64,000 nt of DNA from CAWBRT01 sp963819175. GTDB lineage: Bacteria; Acidobacteriota; Terriglobia; Terriglobales; Acidobacteriaceae. Of the stretch, positions 27,421 to 35,847 are shown in pieces (positions within the stretch are counted from its first letter, which is position 1; every line of letters starts with the position of its first letter). The translations under genes and the position numbers were made by a program. The stretch covers positions 124,001-188,000 of the forward strand of contig CAWFVJ010000013.1 in the NCBI GenBank assembly GCA_963819175.1, given 5' to 3'. The notes under the pieces were generated by a model. That model worked only from the letters and a program-made list of their open reading frames with translations, did no database searches and had not been told where the DNA came from.

Positions 27421-27831
27421 TCATGATGAACTGGCTGGTTCTTTATGCTTTCGCCGGCGTTCGATCTTGAAGGTTGCGGTCGCCTTCGCCACAAGTGTTC
27501 CCTTCTCGTCGCGCGCTTCTGCCTCGACAAAGGCCACGGTTCTTCCGGCTCTCAACAAGCGGGCCTCCGCCAGCAGAGTGCCGCGCGCGGGTTCGATGAA
27601 TTGCAGGTTCAGGGTTACGGTGCCTTCGCTCTTCCAATCGTCCTCGTGACTCCAGCAGGCGAGTCCGAGCGCCGCGTCCAGCAGGGTTGCCGTCACGCCA
27701 CCATGCGCAATGCCACGGCGGTTCTTCAGCGCGTCGGTGATCTCGAGCGAGACCACCGCCTTTCCCGGAGACCACTCCACAACTTTCAATCCGAGATGCA
27801 CTGAGAATGGCGAATCGGCTAGCGGATTCAT
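27421..27831 (-). CDS. PaaI-type hotdog thioesterase
   Basis: A 136-residue acyl-CoA thioesterase of the hotdog fold. The family signature IAHGGVTATLLDAALGLAC holds the HGG motif and catalytic Asp. The start overlaps the scoB stop by 4 nt (ATGA), so it is cotranslated with the CoA-transferase and may release CoA from the same acyl-CoA pool. Substrate unknown. Confidence 0.85.
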   Translation of the reverse strand: MNPLADSPFSVHLGLKVVEWSPGKAVVSLEITDALKNRRGIAHGGVTATLLDAALGLACWSHEDDWKSEGTVTLNLQFIEPARGTLLAEARLLRAGRTVAFVEAEARDEKGTLVAKATATFKIERRRKHKEPASSS

Positions 27832-28475
27832 CGCGCCTGAGGCGCAATCAACGGCAGCCCGGTGATGCGCTCCAATTCATCCGCCGTCAGGCCCTCGACG
27901 GTCTCCACAATCTTCAGGCCCTCCGGGGTAATGTCGATGACCGCCAAGTCCGTATAGACGCGCGAAACGCACCCGATGCCGGTCAGCGGATAAGTGCAGC
28001 GTTCGACGATCTTGCTCTCGCCTTTCTTGGTGCAGTGCTCCATCATCACGAACACCTGCTTGGCGCCGATGGCCAAGTCCATGGCGCCGCCCACCGCCGG
28101 GATCGCGTCGGGCGCGCCCGAATGCCAGTTCGCCAGGTCGCCCGTGGCCGACACCTGGAAAGCGCCCATCACGCAGATGTCGACATGGCCTCCCCGCATC
28201 ATCCCAAACGAGTCGGCATGGTGGAAGTAGACTCCGCCCTTCAGCAGCGTAACCGGCTGCTTGCCCGCGTTCATCAGGTCCGGGTCTTCTTCGCCCGGCG
28301 GCGGCGCCGGCCCCATCCCCAGCACGCCGTTTTCACTGTGCAGAATGACTTCGCGATCCTTGGGTAGATGATTCGCCACCAGCGTCGGCATCCCTATGCC
28401 AAGATTCACGTAAGCTCCGTCCGGAATATCTTGGGCGATACGCGCCGCCATTTCATCGCGATTCAGTTTTTTCAT
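27828..28475 (-). CDS. scoB: 3-oxoacid CoA-transferase subunit B
   Basis: A 215-residue beta subunit of succinyl-CoA:3-ketoacid CoA-transferase (or the related AtoA). The catalytic glutamate is in LHSENGVLGMGP; VNLGIGMPTL and GGHVDICVMGAFQV are typical. ATG 28475 is preceded by AAGGAAG; longer frames upstream only read repeat DNA. It activates acetoacetate or 3-oxoadipate with CoA from succinyl-CoA. Subunit A lies upstream on the same strand, unusually separated by 414 bp of repeats. Confidence 0.9.
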   Translation of the reverse strand: MKKLNRDEMAARIAQDIPDGAYVNLGIGMPTLVANHLPKDREVILHSENGVLGMGPAPPPGEEDPDLMNAGKQPVTLLKGGVYFHHADSFGMMRGGHVDICVMGAFQVSATGDLANWHSGAPDAIPAVGGAMDLAIGAKQVFVMMEHCTKKGESKIVERCTYPLTGIGCVSRVYTDLAVIDITPEGLKIVETVEGLTADELERITGLPLIAPQAR

Positions 28476-28889
28476 CGCACTTCCTTTGTCTCGATCCTCT
28501 GTTGCGCTCAGACGATTACCTTGCGCTTCAAACTTTGGAGGTGCCCCACGTCCCGCCCATCTTTTGGGCTGACGTGGGGTAGTTGCCGGGTGCCCCATCC
28601 TTTCGCCTGTTTTTGGCGAAGGGTGGGGTAGTTTCTTCCTATCGCAGAAATGCCACTCGAATCAAATACACTTCACAAATGTCATCCTGAGCGCAGCGAA
28701 GTATCTATGCCGGGTGCTCCATCCTTTCGCCTGTTTTTGGCGAAGGGTGGGGTAGTTTCTTCCCATCGCAGAAATGCCGCTCGAATCAAATACACTTCAC
28801 GAGTGTCATCCTGAGCACAGCGAAGGATCTATGCATTACGAATCAAATACATAGATTCTTCGCTCGCTGCGCTCACTCAGAATGACACT
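28476..28889. repeat. Repeat block between scoA and scoB
   Basis: Family-A copies at 28541-28584, 28588-28635 and 28708-28758; the last two are nearly the same sequence (CCCCATCCTTTCGCC/GGCGAAGGGTGGGG, with shared flanks), and the 70-80 bp that follow are duplicated too. Family-B elements lie at 28678-28705 and 28801-28890. The block looks inserted into a former scoAB operon. Confidence 0.75.
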
Positions 28890-29639
28890 TCAATCAACGC
28901 TGCCGGGTGCCCCATTTAAGCCGCAGTTGGCTTGAGTGGGGTAGTTGCTTTGGTCCCCTACCCCGGCCACTGCCTTCGACTTCACCGCCACCACCCGCTG
29001 AACAAAGATGCCGGGGGTGACAACGCTCTCGGGGTCCAACTCTCCGAGTTCGACAATCTTATCGACCTGCGCAATCGTGCAGCGCGCGGCCGTAGCCATG
29101 ATAGGTCCGAAGTTTCGCGCCGTCTTGTTGTACACCAGGTTTCCCCAGCGATCCGCCGCCCGGGCTTTGATCAGCGCCACATCGGCATGGAGCGGATATT
29201 CGAGCACGTAGTTGCGGCCTGCAATTTTGCGGGTTTCCTTGCCTTCAGCCAGTGTCGTTCCGTATCCCGTGGGAGTGAAGAACGCGCCGATGCCCGCTCC
29301 AGCCGCCCGGATTCGCTCGGCCAGATTGCCCTGCGGAACAAGTTCCAGCTCGATGCGACCTGCGCGGTAGAGTCCATCGAAGACATCGGAATCCACCTGC
29401 CGCGGAAAGGAGCAGATGATCTTGCGCACCAGTCCCGCTTGTAGCAGCGCCGCCAATCCGGTAAAACCGTTACCGGCATTGTTATTCACCACGGTAAGAT
29501 CGCGCGCTCCGCGGGCGATCAGCGCATCAATCAGTTCGCTGGGCATTCCGGCGACGCCGAAGCCGCCGATCATCACCGTCGAACCATCTTTCACGTCAGC
29601 CACGGCGGCCTCTACCGTCGCAACGCGCTTATCAATCAT
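28890..29639 (-). CDS. scoA: 3-oxoacid CoA-transferase subunit A
   Basis: A 249-residue alpha subunit. The CoA-binding region is GSTVMIGGFGVAGMPSELIDAL and NNNAGNGFTGLAALL; VPQGNLAERIRAAGAGI is also conserved. ATG 29639 begins the family-typical MIDKRVATVEAA; longer frames upstream lack family similarity. The C-terminus (GDQSNYPTQANCGLNGAPGSVD) is encoded by a family-A repeat, so the native stop was replaced. It pairs with scoB downstream. Confidence 0.9.
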   Translation of the reverse strand: MIDKRVATVEAAVADVKDGSTVMIGGFGVAGMPSELIDALIARGARDLTVVNNNAGNGFTGLAALLQAGLVRKIICSFPRQVDSDVFDGLYRAGRIELELVPQGNLAERIRAAGAGIGAFFTPTGYGTTLAEGKETRKIAGRNYVLEYPLHADVALIKARAADRWGNLVYNKTARNFGPIMATAARCTIAQVDKIVELGELDPESVVTPGIFVQRVVAVKSKAVAGVGDQSNYPTQANCGLNGAPGSVD

Positions 29640-29749
29640 CTGGCTTGCACCTCGCACTGAATGGCTGTCAACGGTTGCAGTATATATCGTGTGCGCAATC
29701 GTCTTGCCGGGTGGCGCACCGGGATTGACTCCAGAACCCGCCGGCACCG

Positions 29750-29825
29750 TTATCGGACATGGCGCGCCTCGTTTGCGCATTATCGGACATACAAAACCGA
29801 TTCTTTCGCGTCCGAAATGCGCAAA
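29750..29825. repeat. Inverted repeat with extra half-site
   Basis: TTTGCGCATTATCGGACAT (29772-29790) is followed after about 18 bp by its near-complement ending GTCCGAAATGCGCAAA (29810-29825). A further direct copy of TTATCGGACAT lies at 29750-29760, exactly 30 bp before the copy at 29780. It may be an operator cluster for scoA, or a recombination site or remnant end of a mobile element. The rest of 29640-30151 shows no gene. Confidence 0.5.
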
Positions 29826-30069
29826 AAACGCGCTTTTAGCAACCAAAGATGACCGTACAAATGATCGTCCCGCCGCCTTCGGAAAAGCCAAATTCGCTGC
29901 CGCTAGTCTGCCTCGCTAGCCCTTTATTCTCATTAGCTTCCACTTCGCCGTCTGACGGCCGGAAGGCCAGAAATTCTGCTTGACAGTCTGCACTCACAAG
30001 CAGATACTCCGGCCAACCCATAAGGCGAAAAAACGCCCTTGATTATGCTGTATTTACGAGCCAGGGAGT

Positions 30070-30082
30070 AGTTCGCCGAACT
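30070..30082. promoter_or_regulatory. Palindrome upstream of iorAB
   Basis: AGTTCG-C-CGAACT is a perfect inverted repeat about 70 bp before the iorA-like start; CCAG and CTGG flank it more loosely. A regulator site is possible but unproven. Confidence 0.35.
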
Positions 30083-30151
30083 GGTTTTTCCCGTCGTCCG
30101 TCGCGCGTATCCCCGCTCCAGCGCTGACCGACGACACCAAAGGAACCTCTC

Positions 30152-30628
30152 ATGGAACGATCGATTGCATTCATTCTCAATGGCAAGCCGACCAGCATCA
30201 AGGTCGATGACGAGCGCATTCTGCTATGGGTATTGCGCTATGACCTCGGCCTGACGGGCGCCAAGTTCGGCTGCGGAACCGCCATTTGCGGCGCCTGCAC
30301 CGTGATTGTTGACAACCAGGCTGTCAGGTCGTGTTCGGTTCAGGTCAAGGAAATCGCCGGGAAGAATGTCCTGACCATCGAGGGACTGAGCAAGGACGGG
30401 CATCTCCACCCGATCCAGGAAGCCTTCGTCAACCACAATGCCTTCCAGTGCGGATATTGCACTCCAGGCATGATTATGAACGCCTACGCGCTTCTGCTAC
30501 AGACGCCGCGACCCGCCGCCGCCGATATCATTCGCCACATGGATGGCAATTTGTGTCGCTGCGGGGCTCAGGTTCGCATTGTCGAAGCCATCAAGGATGC
30601 GGCCGTGGCAATGAAAGGACGGGCGTGA
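30152..30628 (+). CDS. Molybdenum hydroxylase 2Fe-2S subunit (IorA-like)
   Basis: A 158-residue small subunit of the xanthine-oxidase family. The plant-type ferredoxin cluster is GCGTAICGACTV plus the first conserved Cys upstream; the second 2Fe-2S cluster is in FQCGYCTPGMIM and NLCRCG. It relays electrons from the molybdenum subunit. It overlaps the large-subunit gene by one nt (TGATG). Similar pairs include isoquinoline 1-oxidoreductase and periplasmic aldehyde oxidases lacking an FAD subunit, and none is present here. Confidence 0.88.
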   Translation: MERSIAFILNGKPTSIKVDDERILLWVLRYDLGLTGAKFGCGTAICGACTVIVDNQAVRSCSVQVKEIAGKNVLTIEGLSKDGHLHPIQEAFVNHNAFQCGYCTPGMIMNAYALLLQTPRPAAADIIRHMDGNLCRCGAQVRIVEAIKDAAVAMKGRA

Positions 30629-32847
30629 TGAAACAAGACGAGACGACTGTAACTGCCAACGGCGGCGTCAACCGTCGCGATTTCCTCAAGCTTGGAACCG
30701 GATTGGTGGTGTACTTCAGCCTTGGGCCGCTGCCGACTTTCGCCGCAGGGCTGCCGATGTCGGCTCCCGACTTGCCGTCAGCGAACCCGCTGCAGCCAAT
30801 GCCCAAAGGGGTGAACTTTAACTCCTTTTTGCAGATCTCTCCTGACGGTCGAGTTACCTGCAAAGTCGGCAAGGTTGAGCTCGGACAGGGGCTGCGATCG
30901 GCAATGGCGCAGCATGTGGCTGACGAACTGGACGTCAGCTTCGACTCTATCGACATGATCATGGGCGATACCGATCTATGTCCTTGGGACGTCGGCACCT
31001 TCGGATCAGGCGCCAACCGACTGCTGTCGGTTGTGCTGCGCGCCGCCGCCGCTGAAGGTCGAGCGGCTCTGTTGCAGATGGCGGCCGAGCGCTTTGCCGC
31101 ACCCGCATCGGGCGTGGCCGAAGTTTCGCTGGAATCGATAAAGCCGATTCTAGCGCGCCTGCAGGTGAAAGACGGCGTGGTTACCGACCCGGCGAGCGGC
31201 AAAAAGATCAGCTACGGCGAACTGCTTCAGGGCAAAAGCATCGAGCGAAAGATGGAAAAGGTGCCGCTGAAGTCGGTGACGAGCTACAAGGTCATTGGGA
31301 CCTCCGCCAGACGCAAGGATGCCGCCGAAATAGTCACCGGAAAAGCCAAGTACACTGCCGATTTTGTCCTGCCCGATATGGTCTTTGCCCGCATCCTGCG
31401 CCCGCCGGCGCACGGGGCGAAGCTTACCAACATCGATACCAGCGCCGCCGAGAAGTTGCCCGGCGTCAAGGTAATCAAGGACGGCGACATGACTGCCGTG
31501 GTAGCCGACAGTCCTGACAAAGCCGAGCAGGCACTGGCACTGATCAAGACACAGTTCAGCCCATCGCCGTCAACGCTGGACAACAAGTCGATCTTCGACT
31601 ACCTGGTGAAGACTCCTGTTGCCGAGAAGGTGATCTACGAGGGTGGAAACATCGCGGAGGGGGCAAAGCTCGGTGAGATGTTCGAGCAGAGCTATCTGCA
31701 CAGCTATGGCGCCCACGCGCACATGGAGACGCACACGACGCTGGTCAAGATCGAGAACGGCAAGGCTACGGTATGGGCGAGCACACAGCGGCCCTTCGGC
31801 GTGAGAGATGCGGTCGCACAGGTTCTCGGCTTCAAGCCTGCGGACGTGCGCGTAATTACGCCTCACGTCGGCGGCGGCTTTGGCGGCAAGAATTACGTGC
31901 AGAACAACATGGAGGCGGCACGCATTGCCAAACTGGTCGGCAAGCCGGTGCAACTGGTCTGGAGCCGCGCCGAGGACTTCATGTACGACCGCTTCCGCCC
32001 GGCCGCCGTGATCCAGATCCGCTCGGCAATGAACAAGTCCGGACAGGTAATGATGTGGGACCTGAAGGCGATCGCCTCCGGCGACTGGGGCTCAGTCAGC
32101 TTCTATGACGTTCCCAACCATCGCACGACCGCCGCCCCGATTACCGAGATCGCTTGGCGACGCGGCAATAACGCTGACATTCATCCGTTCAACGTCGGGG
32201 CTTGGCGCATGCCCGCCACCAACACCCTCACCTTCGCCCGCGAGTCGCATATGGACGTTATGGCCGCCAAAGCGCGCATCGACCCGCTCAAGTTCCGCAT
32301 GAAGCATTTGAGCGACAAGCGCATGATCGGCGTGCTGGAGGCTTGCGCCAAGCAATTCGGCTGGAAGGCGAAAGCAGCGCCGAGCGGCCGTGGTGTGGGC
32401 GTTGCCTGCGGCTCGATCTATCGTACCTATGTCGCCACGATGGCGCAGGTGGAAGTCGACAAGAAAACCGGGGCCGTGCAGGTTAAGCGGGTCGTCACCG
32501 CGGTTGACCCGGGCACCGTGATCAATCCTGAAGGCGCGCGGCAGCAAGTTGAGGGCTGCATCACCATGGGCCTGGGATACGCGCTGAGCGAAGAAGTGCT
32601 GTTCAAGAACGGAGACGTGCTGAGCCGTAACTTCGACAGTTATGATCTCCCGCGCTTCTCGGCTATGCCGAAGATGGAGGTGGTGCTGGCCGGCACTCCG
32701 GGACTCCCGCCCGATGGATTAGGCGAACCGCCGATCATCACCATGGGTGCGGTGATCGCAAATGCAATTTATGACGCCACGGGGGCCAGACCGCTCCAGC
32801 TCCCGATGACGCCGGATCGCGTGAAGGCGGCGCTAAAACGGAGCTGA
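30628..32847 (+). CDS. Tat-exported molybdenum hydroxylase large subunit (IorB-like)
   Basis: A 739-residue molybdopterin-binding subunit. It begins with a twin-arginine signal (NRRDFLKLG, Arg16-Arg17, then a hydrophobic stretch to about 40), so the complex works in the periplasm. GGGFGGK and the late GLGEPP glutamate belong to the Mo active site. It oxidises an aldehyde or N-heterocycle; the substrate is unknown. The small subunit has no signal and would be carried across with it. It is paired with the exported bicupin 42 nt downstream. Confidence 0.87.
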   Translation: MKQDETTVTANGGVNRRDFLKLGTGLVVYFSLGPLPTFAAGLPMSAPDLPSANPLQPMPKGVNFNSFLQISPDGRVTCKVGKVELGQGLRSAMAQHVADELDVSFDSIDMIMGDTDLCPWDVGTFGSGANRLLSVVLRAAAAEGRAALLQMAAERFAAPASGVAEVSLESIKPILARLQVKDGVVTDPASGKKISYGELLQGKSIERKMEKVPLKSVTSYKVIGTSARRKDAAEIVTGKAKYTADFVLPDMVFARILRPPAHGAKLTNIDTSAAEKLPGVKVIKDGDMTAVVADSPDKAEQALALIKTQFSPSPSTLDNKSIFDYLVKTPVAEKVIYEGGNIAEGAKLGEMFEQSYLHSYGAHAHMETHTTLVKIENGKATVWASTQRPFGVRDAVAQVLGFKPADVRVITPHVGGGFGGKNYVQNNMEAARIAKLVGKPVQLVWSRAEDFMYDRFRPAAVIQIRSAMNKSGQVMMWDLKAIASGDWGSVSFYDVPNHRTTAAPITEIAWRRGNNADIHPFNVGAWRMPATNTLTFARESHMDVMAAKARIDPLKFRMKHLSDKRMIGVLEACAKQFGWKAKAAPSGRGVGVACGSIYRTYVATMAQVEVDKKTGAVQVKRVVTAVDPGTVINPEGARQQVEGCITMGLGYALSEEVLFKNGDVLSRNFDSYDLPRFSAMPKMEVVLAGTPGLPPDGLGEPPIITMGAVIANAIYDATGARPLQLPMTPDRVKAALKRS

Positions 32848-32889
32848 GCGGGCGGAACGCAGTCACTTTTGGGAGGAGGACTCAACCGA

Positions 32890-33804
32890 ATGAAACGAAT
32901 TTCGATTCTAATGTTCCTGGGTCTGCTGACATTGGGTGTAGTGAGCCTCACGGCCGCTCCGCCCGTCCTTAACGTCGGCGACGCACATGAGCTTGACACC
33001 GATTATCCAAGCCCCTACAACGTGAATTTGGCTGAGTGGTTTGCCGCGCATCCACTACCTGCGAGCGAAACGGGGCCTCGCATGGATGTAGTGTTTCAGA
33101 CGCCGCGTGTGAAGGTGCTGGCGATGACCATCCACGGAAATTTCCCTCTGCACTATCACCTTAAATCCGACGAAATTCTGGTTCCGATCAAGGGCCATTG
33201 CCAAGAGTACGTCAACGGCAAGTGGGAAATGGTCGGACCGGGAGATATTCATTACAATCCGCGCGGGGCCATCCACGGTCTGAAGTGCGAGAAAGGCATG
33301 GAGTTCCAGTCGATCGACTTCTTTACTCCAGCTCTGTCCGCGGAAGGCGACCGAGTAATGCTCGACAGCAAGGAAAGCAAAGCAAAACCCGGGGATGTCG
33401 TTGGCGACTGGGCTTTGATCGATTCGCAGTTCAAGTCGGGCGTGAATATCAACTTAGATCAATGGTACGCCAGCCACCCTATAAAGCCAGGCGAGACCAT
33501 GAGGGTGGATCTGCCGATGGGAACGCCGCGTAATCAGCTGGTGATAGCACAAAAGCCAGCACTGAAAGCGCATTACCACGGCTCATCGGACGAGATTATC
33601 TATGTCTATAAAGGCGTGGGCGAAGAATTAATTAAGGGAGAATGGGTAAAACTGAAGGCAGGTGAGATCCATTTCTGCCCCCGCGGTTTCGTCCATGCCA
33701 TTCGTCCGGTTAGCGACGACTTTAAAATCTTTGCCGTGTTCCCGCCGCCTCCAGCCAACGGCAGCGACAGAATTTTTGTAGAAGAAGTGGCGGCAAAGAA
33801 ATAG
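32890..33804 (+). CDS. Secreted bicupin
   Basis: 304 residues: a signal peptide (to about 24, MKRISILMFLGLLTLGVVSL), then two cupin domains. Metal-ligand patterns are LHYHLKSDEI with AIHGL in the first half and AHYHGSSDEI with FVHAI in the second. Each half contains a W(F/Y)A(A/S)HP motif, so the gene arose by internal duplication. GGAGGA precedes ATG 32890. It lies just after the exported molybdenum enzyme and is probably co-transcribed; a periplasmic metal-dependent role is inferred. Confidence 0.75.
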   Translation: MKRISILMFLGLLTLGVVSLTAAPPVLNVGDAHELDTDYPSPYNVNLAEWFAAHPLPASETGPRMDVVFQTPRVKVLAMTIHGNFPLHYHLKSDEILVPIKGHCQEYVNGKWEMVGPGDIHYNPRGAIHGLKCEKGMEFQSIDFFTPALSAEGDRVMLDSKESKAKPGDVVGDWALIDSQFKSGVNINLDQWYASHPIKPGETMRVDLPMGTPRNQLVIAQKPALKAHYHGSSDEIIYVYKGVGEELIKGEWVKLKAGEIHFCPRGFVHAIRPVSDDFKIFAVFPPPPANGSDRIFVEEVAAKK

Positions 33805-33853
33805 TCGCGCGAATGTGAGAAGTGCAGCCTGAGACAATGAGCTCTTTACGATT

Positions 33854-33890
33854 GAAAGGCCGGATCGATTCCGGCCTTTCGCTTCTTTTC
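33854..33890 (+). terminator. Intrinsic terminator after bicupin
   Basis: A perfect 11-bp stem GAAAGGCCGGA / TCCGGCCTTTC with TCGAT loop, followed by GCTTCTTTTC. It closes the ior-cupin unit. The rest of 33805-34121 shows no gene. Confidence 0.9.
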
Positions 33891-34121
33891 GGGAAGCCGC
33901 ATCACGTGGCTAGCATGCAAAAAACCTGCGCGTCGAACCGCCTTTCTCGCCAACCGTATCAAGATTCATCGCAAAACTAAGTCGGACCCCTACAGATATA
34001 AGCCTTAACCTGCCAAGACCTAAGCCTTAACCCACCCAGACTTCAGGCGGACGCTCGACTCTCATCGACGGCGTTCGCCGGTACTTTGTCCTTGGGAACT
34101 GTTGCTACCCAGGGAGATCCG

Positions 34122-35498
34122 ATGTCAAGAATTGCTTTGTTCCTCGCAACTCTGTGTCTGGTAAGCGCCTTCGGGTGCGGCTCGAAATCATCGTCTTCAT
34201 CTACACCGGCAACGCAAGCGAGCACACCCTCAGCGACCGGTCAGGGGGCCGCGTCGACCAATGGCTCAGGTACATCGACTTCAAGCTCATCCGGCAATGG
34301 TTCAGGCACGTCGACTTCAGGCACGTCGACTTCAGGCTCATCGAGCGGGAACCCCAGCACCTCCAGCCTTGCGATTACGTCGTCGAGTTTGCCGACGGCA
34401 ACCGCGAGCACGGCTTTCAGCACGACCCTGACGGCATCCGGCGGGACTCAGCCTTACACCTGGCTATTGGCAAGCGGCCAACTGCCCAGCGGCATCAATC
34501 TCTCCGCCGCAGGCGTCGTCGCCGGCACCACTTCCGTCACCGGCACCTTCCCCTTCACCGCCGAAGTCAGCGATGCAACCGGCACCTCGGCAACCGCCAG
34601 CCTCAACCTCATCGTCGCCGCTCAGAGCACCACTCCGGGCTACACCCGCTGGTATGCTCCGACCAGTTTCTGGAACACGCCCATCTCCGCCAGCGCCTCC
34701 ATCGATCCGAATTCGGCAGCCATGGTGTCGACCGCCCTCTCCGCTTACGGCTCTGGCTCGGTGCTGATGAATGACAATGCCTGGGGCTTGAGCTACGTTT
34801 ACGCCAACGCCAACAGCAAGACCTATACCGTGACCTGCACCGAATACTGCAACACTTCGACCACGGTCTTTCCGATTCCCGCCGGGACCCTGCCCAATAC
34901 CGGTTCTGACGGCCACCTGACGGTGATCAACGGACAGAACGAGATGGATATGTGGCAGGCAAAGTACAACGCCAGCAATGACACCTGGACGGCCAGCGAT
35001 ATTACGACTACGACCATCAATGGCTGGGGAGCCAATTGCGCGCAAGGCCAGCTGTGTCTTGGCGCGGATGCTGCGGGACTTGCTCTGCTGGGCGGTTCGG
35101 TGCGTCCCGAAGAGATCGCCCAGGGACACATCGATCATGCTTTGGCGCTGTTGACCCCGATGACCAGATCCGGCTATATCGCCTGCCCGGCCACTGGCTC
35201 GGATGGCAAGAGCAGCAGCACCAGCGCGATCCCGGAAGGGGCGCAGATTCAGCTTGATCCGTCGTTCAACGTGGCGGCTCAGAGCTGGGCAGCGTGGCAG
35301 AAAACGATCGCCGTGGCGCTCCAGCAGTACGGTGCGTTTGTCAACGACACTGGCGGTTCGCTGGCGCTCTATGCTGTCAACGACATCAATTCCGGCAACG
35401 TCACCTGGGCTTCGGCCGGGATGACAAAGTATCCCGGTATGTCGTGGATTCCGTGGAGCCAGATGCGCGTGCTGACGCTGGTGAAATGCGGCAACTAA
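34122..35498 (+). CDS. Lipoprotein with Ig-like domain and FWNTPI domain
   Basis: 458 residues from ATG 34122. It has a lipoprotein signal (SAFGC, Cys19), a long Ser/Thr/Gly linker with short tandem repeats (about 20-90), a putative Ig-like domain of the He_PIG type (about 95-160: LPSGINLSAAGVVAGT), and a C-terminal domain of about 280 residues that begins YAPTSFWNTPI and contains SKTYTVTCTEYC and GSVRPEEIAQGHIDHALALL. The same C-terminal domain occurs in the convergent gene at 35848-36901. The domain function is unknown; its position by an EPS cluster suggests a surface or polysaccharide role. Confidence 0.75.
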   Translation: MSRIALFLATLCLVSAFGCGSKSSSSSTPATQASTPSATGQGAASTNGSGTSTSSSSGNGSGTSTSGTSTSGSSSGNPSTSSLAITSSSLPTATASTAFSTTLTASGGTQPYTWLLASGQLPSGINLSAAGVVAGTTSVTGTFPFTAEVSDATGTSATASLNLIVAAQSTTPGYTRWYAPTSFWNTPISASASIDPNSAAMVSTALSAYGSGSVLMNDNAWGLSYVYANANSKTYTVTCTEYCNTSTTVFPIPAGTLPNTGSDGHLTVINGQNEMDMWQAKYNASNDTWTASDITTTTINGWGANCAQGQLCLGADAAGLALLGGSVRPEEIAQGHIDHALALLTPMTRSGYIACPATGSDGKSSSTSAIPEGAQIQLDPSFNVAAQSWAAWQKTIAVALQQYGAFVNDTGGSLALYAVNDINSGNVTWASAGMTKYPGMSWIPWSQMRVLTLVKCGN

Positions 35499-35588
35499 GC
35501 GCTCGCTGATCTGCATGCGGCCTCGATTGGTAAGCCGGCGACAGCGGCTCAGAGTCGAGTTCGCTGGGACGAACTGACCGCAAACAGG

Positions 35589-35622
35589 AAAAGGGGCACG
35601 GCATCGCCGCGCCCCTTATTTA
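35589..35622 (+). terminator. Terminator hairpin
   Basis: AAGGGGC / GCCCCTT outer stem with an inner CGGC/GCCG arm, followed by ATTTATGT. It lies about 90 nt after the lipoprotein stop. Confidence 0.7.
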
Positions 35623-35673
35623 TGTAGGTTGCGTTGAGTGTGATGCCCCGCAAGTTCGCCGGCTAAGTTTCAG

Positions 35674-35822
35674 GGCGTCATGCTGAGCGAAGCGAAGGAT
35701 CTAAGTGTGGAGGCTCAACAGGTTGTACCCTTCCAGACCAAGCCGTCCTGGGCTTCCGAGTTCCTTCGCTTTGCTCCTCAGGATTTCGGCAGGCGGCTCA
35801 GACGCCGCCTCAACGCCTCAAG
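35674..35822. repeat. Family B repeat with shared 44-bp block
   Basis: GTCATGCTGAGCGAAGCGAA starts a family-B copy; its far end (35778-35821, TCAGGATTTCGGCAGGCGGC onward) is identical to 6383-6426. It lies between two convergent genes. Confidence 0.7.
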
Positions 35823-35847
35823 TTGCGCGAACTTCTGGGACGCTGCA

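Noticed and set aside
2503..35822. IS or MITE elements with transposase
   Set aside because: No transposase, integrase or target-site duplications were seen; the repeats are short and mosaic.
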